Positions 37,889 through 45,629 of a stretch of DNA of 64,000 nt are shown here, piece by piece. The position numbers were made by a program, and so were the translations under genes. Origin of the DNA: Hydrotalea sp. GTDB lineage: Bacteria; Bacteroidota; Bacteroidia; Chitinophagales; Chitinophagaceae. The notes beneath the pieces are model-generated. The model was not told the DNA's origin, ran no database searches, and saw only the letters and a list, made by a program, of their open reading frames with translations. Within the stretch, counting starts at the first letter, position 1; every line of letters starts with the position of its first letter. The stretch is taken from the NCBI GenBank assembly GCA_022402565.1, contig JAKRSC010000022.1, positions 62,001-126,000 of the forward strand, read 5' to 3'.

Positions 37889-38312
37889 AATTGACGTCCC
37901 AGATCATTTCCCGTTCTACACAGAAATGGAAGTTAGAATCACTGATATTAATTACGGTGGGCACGTTGGCAATGACCGATTTCTTGTGTACGTACAAGAA
38001 GCGCGTCAACAATTTTTAGCATCAAAAGGATACACCGAATTGGATGTTGCAGGGAACGGACTTATTATGGCAGATGCTGCTATTCGATTTAAGAGAGAAA
38101 TACGCTATGGACAAAAACTTGTAATTGGAGTACTTGCCAACGACTTTGAGCGTATGAGTTTTGATTTGATTTATGGCATCTTTATAAAAGAAGAAGATGG
38201 ATCTCAAGTTTTAGCTGGTGCTGCAAAAACCAATATGGTCTATTATAATTATAGCACCCAAAAAAAAGTGAGCTTATCGCCGCAAGTAATATCAACACTT
38301 AGTCAAACTTAA
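37875..38312 (+). CDS. Acyl-CoA thioesterase (4HBT hotdog family)
   Basis: 145 aa single hotdog domain. FYTEMEVRITDINYGGHVGNDRFLVYVQEARQQFL is the 4-hydroxybenzoyl-CoA thioesterase-like signature, with Asp/Asn and His-Val-Gly-Asn in the active-site helix region. Overlaps rdgB by 14 nt. Its stop shares a TTAA with the convergent aroE stop. Substrate unknown. Confidence 0.88.
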   Translation: MSRIKIDVPDHFPFYTEMEVRITDINYGGHVGNDRFLVYVQEARQQFLASKGYTELDVAGNGLIMADAAIRFKREIRYGQKLVIGVLANDFERMSFDLIYGIFIKEEDGSQVLAGAAKTNMVYYNYSTQKKVSLSPQVISTLSQT

Positions 38313-39052
38313 TCATTCCAAATTCTCCAACTTTCTTCTGCTTGAATGATGAGCATTTCGTAGCCGTTTTTAATAACAGCTCTAGCCTCTCTCGATTTTT
38401 TTAAAAACAAGGTTTCATCGGGATTATAAATTAAATCGTAACACAAATGCTTTTCTCCCATGAACATGTAAGGTAAATCTGGACAAGCATCTACTTTAGG
38501 ATACATGCCTACTGGTGTTGTATTTACAATCAATCTATGATTTTGTACAATGTCTTCTGTAAGTTCGGAATATGTAATAGTGCTTTCTCCTTGCTTCTTG
38601 CGAGACACCAAAAGATATCCTATACCTAGTTCCTCTAATACATACTGCACTGCTTTAGAAGCACCGCCAGTGCCAAGTACCAACGCTTTTGAATGATAAG
38701 ATTGTAACAATGGTAATAGCGACTGTTTGAAACCAATCACATCTGTATTATATCCCTTTAGCTTTCCATCTTTTACGCGCACACAATTACATGCTGCCAT
38801 TTTTTGAACAACCTCATTTTGCTCATCTAAGAATGGAAGTATATTTTCTTTATGAGGAATGGTAACATTGAATCCCAATAAATCTGGGTACGTCTGTAAC
38901 ATCGCCGGTAATCCATCTGCAACGGATTGCATAGGACATACCACATGTTGAAAATTTGTCAAACCAAGTTGCTGAAACTTAGCAGTAAAATATTTATTTG
39001 AAAAAGATTGGGCCAAAGGAAAACCAATCAGCCCTACTGTTTGCTGTTGCAT
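38309..39052 (-). CDS. aroE: Shikimate dehydrogenase
   Basis: NADP-dependent reduction of 3-dehydroshikimate in aromatic amino-acid synthesis. 247 aa. N-terminal substrate motif GFPLAQSFSNKYF and GFNVTIPHKENILPFLD with catalytic Lys; the nucleotide loop is VLGTGGASKAVQYVLEEL; YDLIYNPDETLFL near the C-terminus. Somewhat short (E. coli AroE 272 aa) but complete. The ATG overlaps the comA stop as TAATG. Confidence 0.93.
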   Translation of the reverse strand: MQQQTVGLIGFPLAQSFSNKYFTAKFQQLGLTNFQHVVCPMQSVADGLPAMLQTYPDLLGFNVTIPHKENILPFLDEQNEVVQKMAACNCVRVKDGKLKGYNTDVIGFKQSLLPLLQSYHSKALVLGTGGASKAVQYVLEELGIGYLLVSRKKQGESTITYSELTEDIVQNHRLIVNTTPVGMYPKVDACPDLPYMFMGEKHLCYDLIYNPDETLFLKKSREARAVIKNGYEMLIIQAEESWRIWND

Positions 39053-39822
39053 TATGATGCAGATTCTTTCAAATATAAATTGAAGGTATCTCCTCTCAAT
39101 CCAATGCGCATAGCCTCTAAAGGAATGACTTCAGATGGAGCAATATTACCTAGGTTTACATTGCACCCTATTAATTGCAAGAAATACAATTGTTGGGCTT
39201 TTTGAGGAGCTTCCCAAATAATTTTTTCTTCTGGAATTTGGGTCAAAATTTCTTGCACAAGACCTTCTCTCACTTCACCACTACCACGATAAATACCCAC
39301 ATTACCAGCTTCCCTCGCTTCTGCAATTACATAGCTTGAGCCAGCCTCTAATTCAGCTCTCATTAATTCAATCCACTTGTATGGAGGAATAATATGTGCA
39401 GCATCCTTACTTCCTACTTCACTTAACACAGTGCCGTGTTGAGTTAGCTTTTCGATATATCCACACTTTTCAGCATGAGGTATGGTAATAGAACCATCAC
39501 TTACTTCCATGTATTGAATGCCATAGTCTTTGCACATTGCTACATAATCATCAAACTGATTCCGTATTAGGAATGCTTCGAATAAAGTACCTCCAAAATA
39601 AATGGGAATATTATGCTGATGATAAACTTCTATTTTTTCCCTCAAGTTGGGAGTAACAAACGCAGTTCCAAAACCAAGCTTTACAATATCTATATGAGGC
39701 GAAGCAATACTTAACATATTATTCACCTCTTGAATACTTAACCCTTTATCCATAACCATCGTTAATCCGTGGTTTCTTGGCTTAAGACTTCTTTCAGGAA
39801 TTTGTGTAAGATTAAAATTCAT
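39052..39822 (-). CDS. comA: Phosphosulfolactate synthase
   Basis: Adds sulfite to phosphoenolpyruvate to make (R)-2-phospho-3-sulfolactate. 256 aa TIM-barrel. The family pattern is evident: PRNHGLTMVMDKGLS, IDIVKLGFGTAFV, IYFGGTLFEAF, YMEVSDGSITIP, SEVGSKDA, and NVNLGNIAPSEVIPLEAMRIGLRGDTF. In methanogens this starts coenzyme M synthesis; in bacteria the product leads to sulfolactate or sulfonate compounds. No downstream enzymes (phosphatase, dehydrogenase) are adjacent. Translationally coupled to aroE. Confidence 0.9.
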   Translation of the reverse strand: MNFNLTQIPERSLKPRNHGLTMVMDKGLSIQEVNNMLSIASPHIDIVKLGFGTAFVTPNLREKIEVYHQHNIPIYFGGTLFEAFLIRNQFDDYVAMCKDYGIQYMEVSDGSITIPHAEKCGYIEKLTQHGTVLSEVGSKDAAHIIPPYKWIELMRAELEAGSSYVIAEAREAGNVGIYRGSGEVREGLVQEILTQIPEEKIIWEAPQKAQQLYFLQLIGCNVNLGNIAPSEVIPLEAMRIGLRGDTFNLYLKESAS

Positions 39823-39844
39823 GTATTATGACTGTTTGAGGGCG

Positions 39845-39877
39845 CAAAAGTACAAAATTCTAAAGTGAGTAATTCAA
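39845..39877 (-). promoter_or_regulatory. Promoter of comA-aroE
   Basis: On the minus strand TTG (complement 39875-39877), 22-nt spacer, TACTTTTG (complement 39845-39852), then CGCCC. It lies 22 nt upstream of the comA ATG. Confidence 0.65.
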
Positions 39878-39898
39878 GATGGTTGAATTGAACAGAAA

Positions 39899-41326
39899 TT
39901 ATTCCTCTGTTCTTTTTGATTTTTTATAACGTGCCAAAATATCTACCACTTGAGGATGCTGCAGAACTGGAGGATACAACTCTACAAATCGCTTCATGAG
40001 TTTTGCATTTTTTTGCATCCCTAATTCGAGGTATAAAAATGCTTCTTTTAAATACCCGGCTCTATAGTAAGCCATGCTGATATAAAATAAGAAAATAGAT
40101 TTTTGTCCTGTAATCTCAAGTGCTGCTTCTGACTGAACAATTGCCTCTTCATAAAACTCGGCTTCCAATAAACAGCTCAATAATGATTCCCATGCGAGTC
40201 TATTTTTAGGCTTTGATCTTACCACCAAACCAAAATATTTAACAGCCTCTTTGTACTTCTCTAGTCCCATATAGCATTCTCCCATTGCCAAGTTGTAATC
40301 GGCTACATGCCTATGAATTCTCATTGCCTGCTCTAGTTGTTTAATTGCAGGTTGCCATTGCTGTTCTAGGATATAAGTGACCGCAACTTTATAATACAGT
40401 TTACTATCATCTGGATTTAAATGAGAAGCTTTTTTATAATTAAATCTTGCTTGTGCATAGTTTCCAAGCCTATGATAACAATGACCAATGGCTTCATATA
40501 TTACATCTTCGGGCCTTGTAAGCTCTAATACTTTTTCTAATGAATCAATTGCCTCTTTGTATTTTCTTAAACGCAAATACGCATCTCCCATATTTCGAAA
40601 AGCATAATCGAATTTCTCATCAATTGCCACTGCATACTGATAAGCGTCGATCGCTTTTTCGTAGAGCTTCAGTCCTTGGTAACCTGCTGCTAAATTGAAC
40701 CATGCTAATTCGCTAAAAGGATGTTTTTCTAAAATTCTTTGATGTAAACGAATACTTTCTTCATTTCTTCCTGTATAATCAGTCCAAAAACAAATTTTGT
40801 ACAATGCTTCTTCATTGAGCGGATCCTGCTCCAAAATCAGCTGTAAACAGTCAAAAACCTTATCAAAAGCTTCATAATCGTCGTATACATCTGCCAACTC
40901 AAACAGCAAATCAACCCGCTCCTCTCCGTCAAAAAGTGATAATGCATCTTGCAGTATTTCCACAGCCTCAGCTTGCTGATCTAATGCCAAATAAGCATCT
41001 GTCTTTAAAATGTACAAATCAACGTCTTGGCTATCCATTAATCCCGCTTGGTCCAATACTTGTAGCGCTTCCTGGTACTTGCGCATTGCTAAGAGGATAT
41101 CTGCTTTTCTTATAAGTAAAGAGGAGGAAAATGGATATTGTTCAACAGACAACTCAGTAGCTTCTAAAGCAGAAGGAAGATCGTCTTTTTCGTCAAAATA
41201 ATTTATAATTCGCTCAAAATCATCCTCTTGCAGAAAACTATTGGGTCTTCCATTGCGGAGGTTATCGTATAAACGTAGTAACTCCTTTAATGCCTCTCTA
41301 TCTTCTCGGTACGGATGTTGCGACAT
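39899..41326 (-). CDS. Tetratricopeptide repeat protein
   Basis: 475 aa, from MSQHPYREDREALKELLRLY (ATG complement 41324-41326); a longer frame upstream has no support. It is a solid array of about 11 TPR units, for example ALQVLDQAGLMDSQDVDLYIL and AIDAYQYAVAIDEKFDYAFRNMGDAYLRLRKYKEAI. No signal peptide, so cytoplasmic. TPRs mediate protein-protein contacts; no partner or enzymatic domain is visible. The last 8 residues are highly basic/polar (ARYKKSKRTEE). Confidence 0.9.
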   Translation of the reverse strand: MSQHPYREDREALKELLRLYDNLRNGRPNSFLQEDDFERIINYFDEKDDLPSALEATELSVEQYPFSSSLLIRKADILLAMRKYQEALQVLDQAGLMDSQDVDLYILKTDAYLALDQQAEAVEILQDALSLFDGEERVDLLFELADVYDDYEAFDKVFDCLQLILEQDPLNEEALYKICFWTDYTGRNEESIRLHQRILEKHPFSELAWFNLAAGYQGLKLYEKAIDAYQYAVAIDEKFDYAFRNMGDAYLRLRKYKEAIDSLEKVLELTRPEDVIYEAIGHCYHRLGNYAQARFNYKKASHLNPDDSKLYYKVAVTYILEQQWQPAIKQLEQAMRIHRHVADYNLAMGECYMGLEKYKEAVKYFGLVVRSKPKNRLAWESLLSCLLEAEFYEEAIVQSEAALEITGQKSIFLFYISMAYYRAGYLKEAFLYLELGMQKNAKLMKRFVELYPPVLQHPQVVDILARYKKSKRTEE

Positions 41327-41458
41327 GGGATAAGGTTTATCCAAAATAAGGCTTTTTTGGAAATATTTGAGTGGTTGGTAACAAAATCTTAAGATAAACG
41401 TTAAATAAAAGTTAGGCACGGATTTTGCAACTGACAAATTTAGCATACCTTTAATAAA

Positions 41459-41800
41459 ATGAATAACCGATTACACATACAAAAAACCCTTTTTCTGGTA
41501 ATGGGAATTTGTGTCACTCTCTGGGTGAACGCTACAATCGGTATCATTGATGAAAAGGGAAAGTCGAACAAGTATTCATTAAGTCAGGTTAAATCTCATT
41601 CTTCCAAAACTCTAACTTTTCCCAGTCTTTCTTCAGCAAGTTTTCAGTACAAAGGCACTCTAAAAAAACCAAATTTAAACTCTGCAAAAGGATCGTCAAA
41701 TGCTATACGATTTGAAAATGATCATAGCACTTTTATCTTTCCTTATACCATTAAAGTGAAAGTTCCTTTTGCAAAATTCAAGACGCCTAGTCCCCAGTAA
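41459..41800 (+). CDS. Small exported hypothetical protein
   Basis: 113 aa. A hydrophobic N-terminal segment (TLFLVMGICVTLWVNATIG, about residues 10-28) suggests export or membrane anchoring. The remainder is rich in Ser and Lys (SLSQVKSHSSKTLTFPSLSSASF) and ends with basic FAKFKTPSPQ. No family recognised. Its stop is 3 nt from the stop of the convergent GLPGLI-like gene. Might be a taxon-specific gene. Confidence 0.6.
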   Translation: MNNRLHIQKTLFLVMGICVTLWVNATIGIIDEKGKSNKYSLSQVKSHSSKTLTFPSLSSASFQYKGTLKKPNLNSAKGSSNAIRFENDHSTFIFPYTIKVKVPFAKFKTPSPQ

Positions 41801-41803
41801 AAA

Positions 41804-42469
41804 TTAATCTTTTGAGTCGGGCGCTGTCCACTCTAAAACCCTATATCCTGTAGTAGGTATGTCAAAACGTGTTGCTTGAACTGGACTAAAGCTGATTCTT
41901 CTTGCTGTAAAACTTACTTTTCTATTTTGTTGGTCAGTTGACTCATACGCTAATACCAATCCCGGAACAACGGAGAACTGAAATTCATAATCTCTTACCG
42001 ATGGAACCATATTGGGAACGTAAAAAACATCAAGGGTTTGTCCATCTGTTAGCATTAAACGAGCTTTTTTGCAATTGTAATTTAAAATAACCTTAGTTTC
42101 ATTGGTTTCAACCATTTGAACTCCCTCATATCTTTTATTTTCTTGCATCCATTCTTCTTTAGATAATTGGGTCATAAATCGGTTTTGTCCAAACTCCCGA
42201 AGAATAGTTGCACCTGCTTCTTTTCTATGTATCACTGTTTGCGTAAATCCTGGATTTACAAAATCGGTCCGGCTCTGAACGCCCTTTACATATATAAACT
42301 TTTTACTTTGTCGCAAAGAAGCTAAAAATGCAGCATCGTCTACCGAAGTAGAGTCTGCTGATACAGAAAACTCTATGGTACACTCGGCAATCACTCGCTG
42401 CTGAGCAGAAGCCTCAAAAGAGATTAAAATAATTAACCCTGCTACAAAAGCAAAAATTCCAAACTTCAT
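41804..42469 (-). CDS. GLPGLI-like secreted protein
   Basis: 221 aa with signal peptide MKFGIFAFVAGLIILISFEASAQQ-like (cleavage near residue 22). The C-terminal half carries FQFSVVPGLVLAYES at about 175-189, close to the GLPGLI motif, and an earlier KVILNYNCKKARLMLTDGQTLDVFYV segment matches the family order. Function unknown. A strong terminator separates it from yidC upstream. Confidence 0.75.
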   Translation of the reverse strand: MKFGIFAFVAGLIILISFEASAQQRVIAECTIEFSVSADSTSVDDAAFLASLRQSKKFIYVKGVQSRTDFVNPGFTQTVIHRKEAGATILREFGQNRFMTQLSKEEWMQENKRYEGVQMVETNETKVILNYNCKKARLMLTDGQTLDVFYVPNMVPSVRDYEFQFSVVPGLVLAYESTDQQNRKVSFTARRISFSPVQATRFDIPTTGYRVLEWTAPDSKD

Positions 42470-42486
42470 AATTCAATGATACAAAA

Positions 42487-42510
42487 AAGCCCCGATTAAG
42501 TACGGGGCTT
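42487..42510 (-). terminator. Rho-independent terminator after yidC
   Basis: Perfect 8-bp stem AAGCCCCG (42487-42494) and CGGGGCTT (42503-42510) with an 8-nt loop. On the minus strand it is followed by a T run. Lies 4 nt after the yidC stop. Confidence 0.9.
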
Positions 42511-42514
42511 TGTC

Positions 42515-44362
42515 TTATTTTTTCTTCTGTGTTTTTTCTTTCATCTCCTGCAACTTTTTCTGGCTTTCTACCATTTGCTGGTATTTTTCTTGCCATTTGT
42601 TTTGCTTCTTAGGCTTCTTTCTATTCGCTTCAATCTTTGCAAGAATTTTATCGTGATCAATAATGTAATGTTGTATCACAAACTGCAATCCTAATGTCAT
42701 AAGGTTTGATACAGTATAGTACCAAGTTAAGGCCGCAGGTAGTCTGTTGAATATGAATAATAAAATGAATGGGAAAATATAGGGCATGTACTTCAACGCA
42801 GGATTGTCGTTGGTTGGTGTCATGGCCATATTATAAATAGAAATCAAAAAGCTAGTAATAACAGCTGTTAATGTAAATAAACTTACATGATCTCCATAAG
42901 CAGGAATTGAAAATGGGAGTTCAAAAATTGAGTCGTACTGCGATAAATCTTTTGCCCACCAAAATCCCTCACCCCGTAGTGCAATGGCAGAGTTAAAGAA
43001 ACTGTACAATGCAAAGAAGATTGGAATTTGTAACAAAGCTGGAATACATCCACCTAAAGGATTTACTCCTGCTTCTCTAAACATTTTCATTTGCTCCATG
43101 GCAAAACCTTGCTGATCATCGCCCATCTTTTGCTTTAAAGCATCCAATTCTGGACGAAGTGCTTTCATTTTTGCACCGCTTAAATAACTGCTATAGGTTA
43201 AAGGCGAAGTAACTAAACGGATAAATAAGGTTAATAAAGCAATTACCCAACCATAACTGGTAACAAATGACGCAAAGAAGTCGAATACAGGTTGAATAAT
43301 ATACTTATTAATTGGACGAACAAATGCATATGCATCTCTTCCTAAATTCACAATGCGTTCCATTTCTGGAGCTTGTTTCTTTAAAATGGCATAATCATTT
43401 GGTCCAAAATAAAATTGAAACGAGCTATTCACCGATTCAGTTGCGGGCAATTTAATTTGCAACTGTGTATTCACATTTGCTAAAACATTGGTAGAGTCTT
43501 GTACCCTTGCCCAGCTTACCTTTCCTGATGTAAAACCACTATTACTTACTAGTGTTGTATTGAAAAATTGTTGTGCAATCCCAACCCATTGAGCTGGCTG
43601 TTCAAATACTTTTTCTGTTTTCTGAGATATATAGTCAAACTCATTATTTTCAGAAAAAACAATATTGGTCATTTGTCGCTCATAATCTGCATAGCGCTCA
43701 TGCGCTTTAGGCTGTGCCTTCCATAATAAATTAACTGTTTGTGCAGTTAATAATGTACCAGCACCTGTAATGGCTAACTCCCAATCAATTTTATAATTAT
43801 CAGGATAAATAGTGAATTGATGGAGAACTGTTTGTCCGCCTTCTCCATGCAAAGTATACCGCACCACCTGCGATCCGTCTGCATTTTTCACTGTGGTAGC
43901 AGAAGCAAAAAACAATGAACTGGTTCCAGCAGAACGATTAGGGGCTGTGTTAATAGAATAACCCAATACCTCATCTGCGCCAGAACTTAATTCAACAGGC
44001 TTATCATCTGCCGACATATAGTTTTTAAGTTGAACCGACTTCACCATTCCACCCTTATTGGTGAATCGAACCACCATGAGTTCATTTTCAACTTCTTGAA
44101 TCTCTTCTTTTCCTAAAGCGGCTGTTGTAAATCCTCCCGCAACTTCTAAGCGACTTAATGAATCGCGGCGCAAACTGTCTAAACGGGCTTGTTCAGGATT
44201 GACTACAACTCTTTTTGCGGCGTTTACCTTCGCTACAGAGTCTTCAATTCTTTTTTTCTCAGCGAAATAGGCATTTTGCTCTTTGCTGGTGTACCAGAAA
44301 TACACAAAAAATAAAACAGCTAGTAGCACAAAACCTATAATAGTATTCTTATCTGTCTTCAT
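42515..44362 (-). CDS. yidC: Membrane protein insertase YidC
   Basis: Inserts and folds inner-membrane proteins. 615 aa. First TM near residues 7-25, a large periplasmic domain to about 350, then the Oxa1 core of five helices: YGWVIALLTLFIRLVTSPLTYSSYLSGAKMKAL, GGCIPALLQIPIFFALYSFFNSAIALRG, TPTNDNPALKYMPYIFPFILLFIFNRLPAALTWYYTVSNLMTL. The core Arg in LFIRLV is the conserved hydrophilic-groove residue. The C-terminal tail is Lys/Gln-rich, typical of Bacteroidota YidC. Confidence 0.97.
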   Translation of the reverse strand: MKTDKNTIIGFVLLAVLFFVYFWYTSKEQNAYFAEKKRIEDSVAKVNAAKRVVVNPEQARLDSLRRDSLSRLEVAGGFTTAALGKEEIQEVENELMVVRFTNKGGMVKSVQLKNYMSADDKPVELSSGADEVLGYSINTAPNRSAGTSSLFFASATTVKNADGSQVVRYTLHGEGGQTVLHQFTIYPDNYKIDWELAITGAGTLLTAQTVNLLWKAQPKAHERYADYERQMTNIVFSENNEFDYISQKTEKVFEQPAQWVGIAQQFFNTTLVSNSGFTSGKVSWARVQDSTNVLANVNTQLQIKLPATESVNSSFQFYFGPNDYAILKKQAPEMERIVNLGRDAYAFVRPINKYIIQPVFDFFASFVTSYGWVIALLTLFIRLVTSPLTYSSYLSGAKMKALRPELDALKQKMGDDQQGFAMEQMKMFREAGVNPLGGCIPALLQIPIFFALYSFFNSAIALRGEGFWWAKDLSQYDSIFELPFSIPAYGDHVSLFTLTAVITSFLISIYNMAMTPTNDNPALKYMPYIFPFILLFIFNRLPAALTWYYTVSNLMTLGLQFVIQHYIIDHDKILAKIEANRKKPKKQNKWQEKYQQMVESQKKLQEMKEKTQKKK

Positions 44363-44384
44363 AATTCCCTCGAAAATTGAGCGG

Positions 44385-44416
44385 CAAAGGTAGGCTTTCT
44401 ATTGGTTATGGCTCAA
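44385..44416 (-). promoter_or_regulatory. Promoter of yidC
   Basis: On the minus strand TTG (complement 44414-44416), 21-nt spacer, TACCTTTG (complement 44385-44392), then CCGC. It lies 22 nt upstream of the yidC ATG. Confidence 0.7.
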
Positions 44417-44531
44417 CGAAATCAGTTAAAGCGTTTAAAGGCATTTTACCGTGATAAATGGCAGTCATTTATTCAAAAAATACAGGTTCTTTGTGGTACG
44501 CTTTCCAGCTTCAACCATAAAAATCAATTAC

Positions 44532-45599
44532 ATGCACAATTTTTCAAGCATGGAAAGCGAAGCTATACCGCAGATCCATATTGGACAACGATTTCTTTGG
44601 TGGCTGGCAACTGCAGATGCCCATTTGTTAAAATCGCTCAGCGCCGATGCCAACCGAACATCTCTATTGGGGTGGATGGTTGCATGTACTTGGATATTTG
44701 CTACACTTTCGTGGTGTTACTTCTTTTATACCGTAGTGCCTACTTGGTATGCTTGGCTCCCGTTGGGTGTTTTAATGGGATGGATCATTTTATGCATCGA
44801 CAGAATGTTGATGTCTGGACTACAGCCTTCTAAGAAAGGTGCTTATAAAGCATTTTTATTACGAGTAGCGTTGGCTTCTCTTCTTGGAGCATTCCTAGCA
44901 CAACCTGCCATGCTTTTTTTATTCAAAAAAGAAATTGCAGTACAACAATCCATCGATCAAGAGCAAAGAGTTCAGAATAAAATAAATGCTTACAGAAGTT
45001 CTATTTCTCCCATTAGAAATGAATGGATTAAAAAAGAGGAAGGTTTTAAATTGGAATTGGACTCTTTGGAAAAAGCAAGTCGAAATGCCGCTGTTGCTTA
45101 TTTAGCCGAAGCAGATGGCACTGGAGGAAGTAAACAGAGAGGCATTTCTAATATTGCACTCGCAAAAAAAGCAGCTTGGGAAAAAATGGAAGAGAAATAC
45201 CAAGAAGCTCAATTAAGACTTATTCCACTAAGAAGTGAAATGACAAAAAATTTGCAGCAACTTGATGCAGAAGAACAAAAACAAATTACCCTATTCAGGC
45301 AAATGGAGCAGGATGGATTTTTACAACAAATTGCAGCGCTGAGTAATTTATTGGCTTCTAGTTTTCCTTTACAAGTAAGATATTACTTGCTGTTAGCCAT
45401 TTTAATGCTCATTGAATTATTGCCAGTAATTGGCAAGTGGCTGCTAGAAAGATCATCGTACGATTCTGTGCAAACCTTACAAAATGAATTACAAAAAGAT
45501 GTATTGTCCAATGAACTACAACTGCATTATCAACAACAATTATCCAAATTAAATAGAGACACTTTAGATATAAAAGAAACGACCCAATCAAAAGAATGA
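44532..45599 (+). CDS. DUF4407 family membrane protein
   Basis: 355 aa from the ATG at 44532 (MHNFSSMESEAI; the ATG at 44550 is an alternative, and an earlier GTG at 44451 is less likely because it runs through the divergent promoter). Four predicted helices: SLLGWMVACTWIFATLSWCYF, AWLPLGVLMGWIILCIDRMLM, a third near VALASLLGAFLAQPAMLF, and a fourth near LLLAILMLIELLPVIGKWLL. Between the third and fourth is a long charged coiled coil of about 130 residues. This fits DUF4407. Function unknown. It lies opposite in direction between pyrG and yidC. Confidence 0.82.
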   Translation: MHNFSSMESEAIPQIHIGQRFLWWLATADAHLLKSLSADANRTSLLGWMVACTWIFATLSWCYFFYTVVPTWYAWLPLGVLMGWIILCIDRMLMSGLQPSKKGAYKAFLLRVALASLLGAFLAQPAMLFLFKKEIAVQQSIDQEQRVQNKINAYRSSISPIRNEWIKKEEGFKLELDSLEKASRNAAVAYLAEADGTGGSKQRGISNIALAKKAAWEKMEEKYQEAQLRLIPLRSEMTKNLQQLDAEEQKQITLFRQMEQDGFLQQIAALSNLLASSFPLQVRYYLLLAILMLIELLPVIGKWLLERSSYDSVQTLQNELQKDVLSNELQLHYQQQLSKLNRDTLDIKETTQSKE

Positions 45600-45609
45600 C
45601 TGAGTCGTT
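45578..45609 (-). terminator. Possible terminator after pyrG
   Basis: Imperfect 12-bp stem (AACGACCCAATC at 45578-45589, GACTGAGTCGTT at 45598-45609, two mismatches). On the minus strand a TTCTTTTA tract follows. Lies 20 nt past the pyrG stop and overlaps the end of the DUF4407 gene. Confidence 0.4.
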
Positions 45610-45629
45610 ATAAGCTGATAGTTGATTTA

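Noticed and set aside
44402-44833. 143-codon plus-strand frame overlapping the start of the DUF4407 gene.
   Set aside because: Overlaps the better-supported DUF4407 frame and has no family features.
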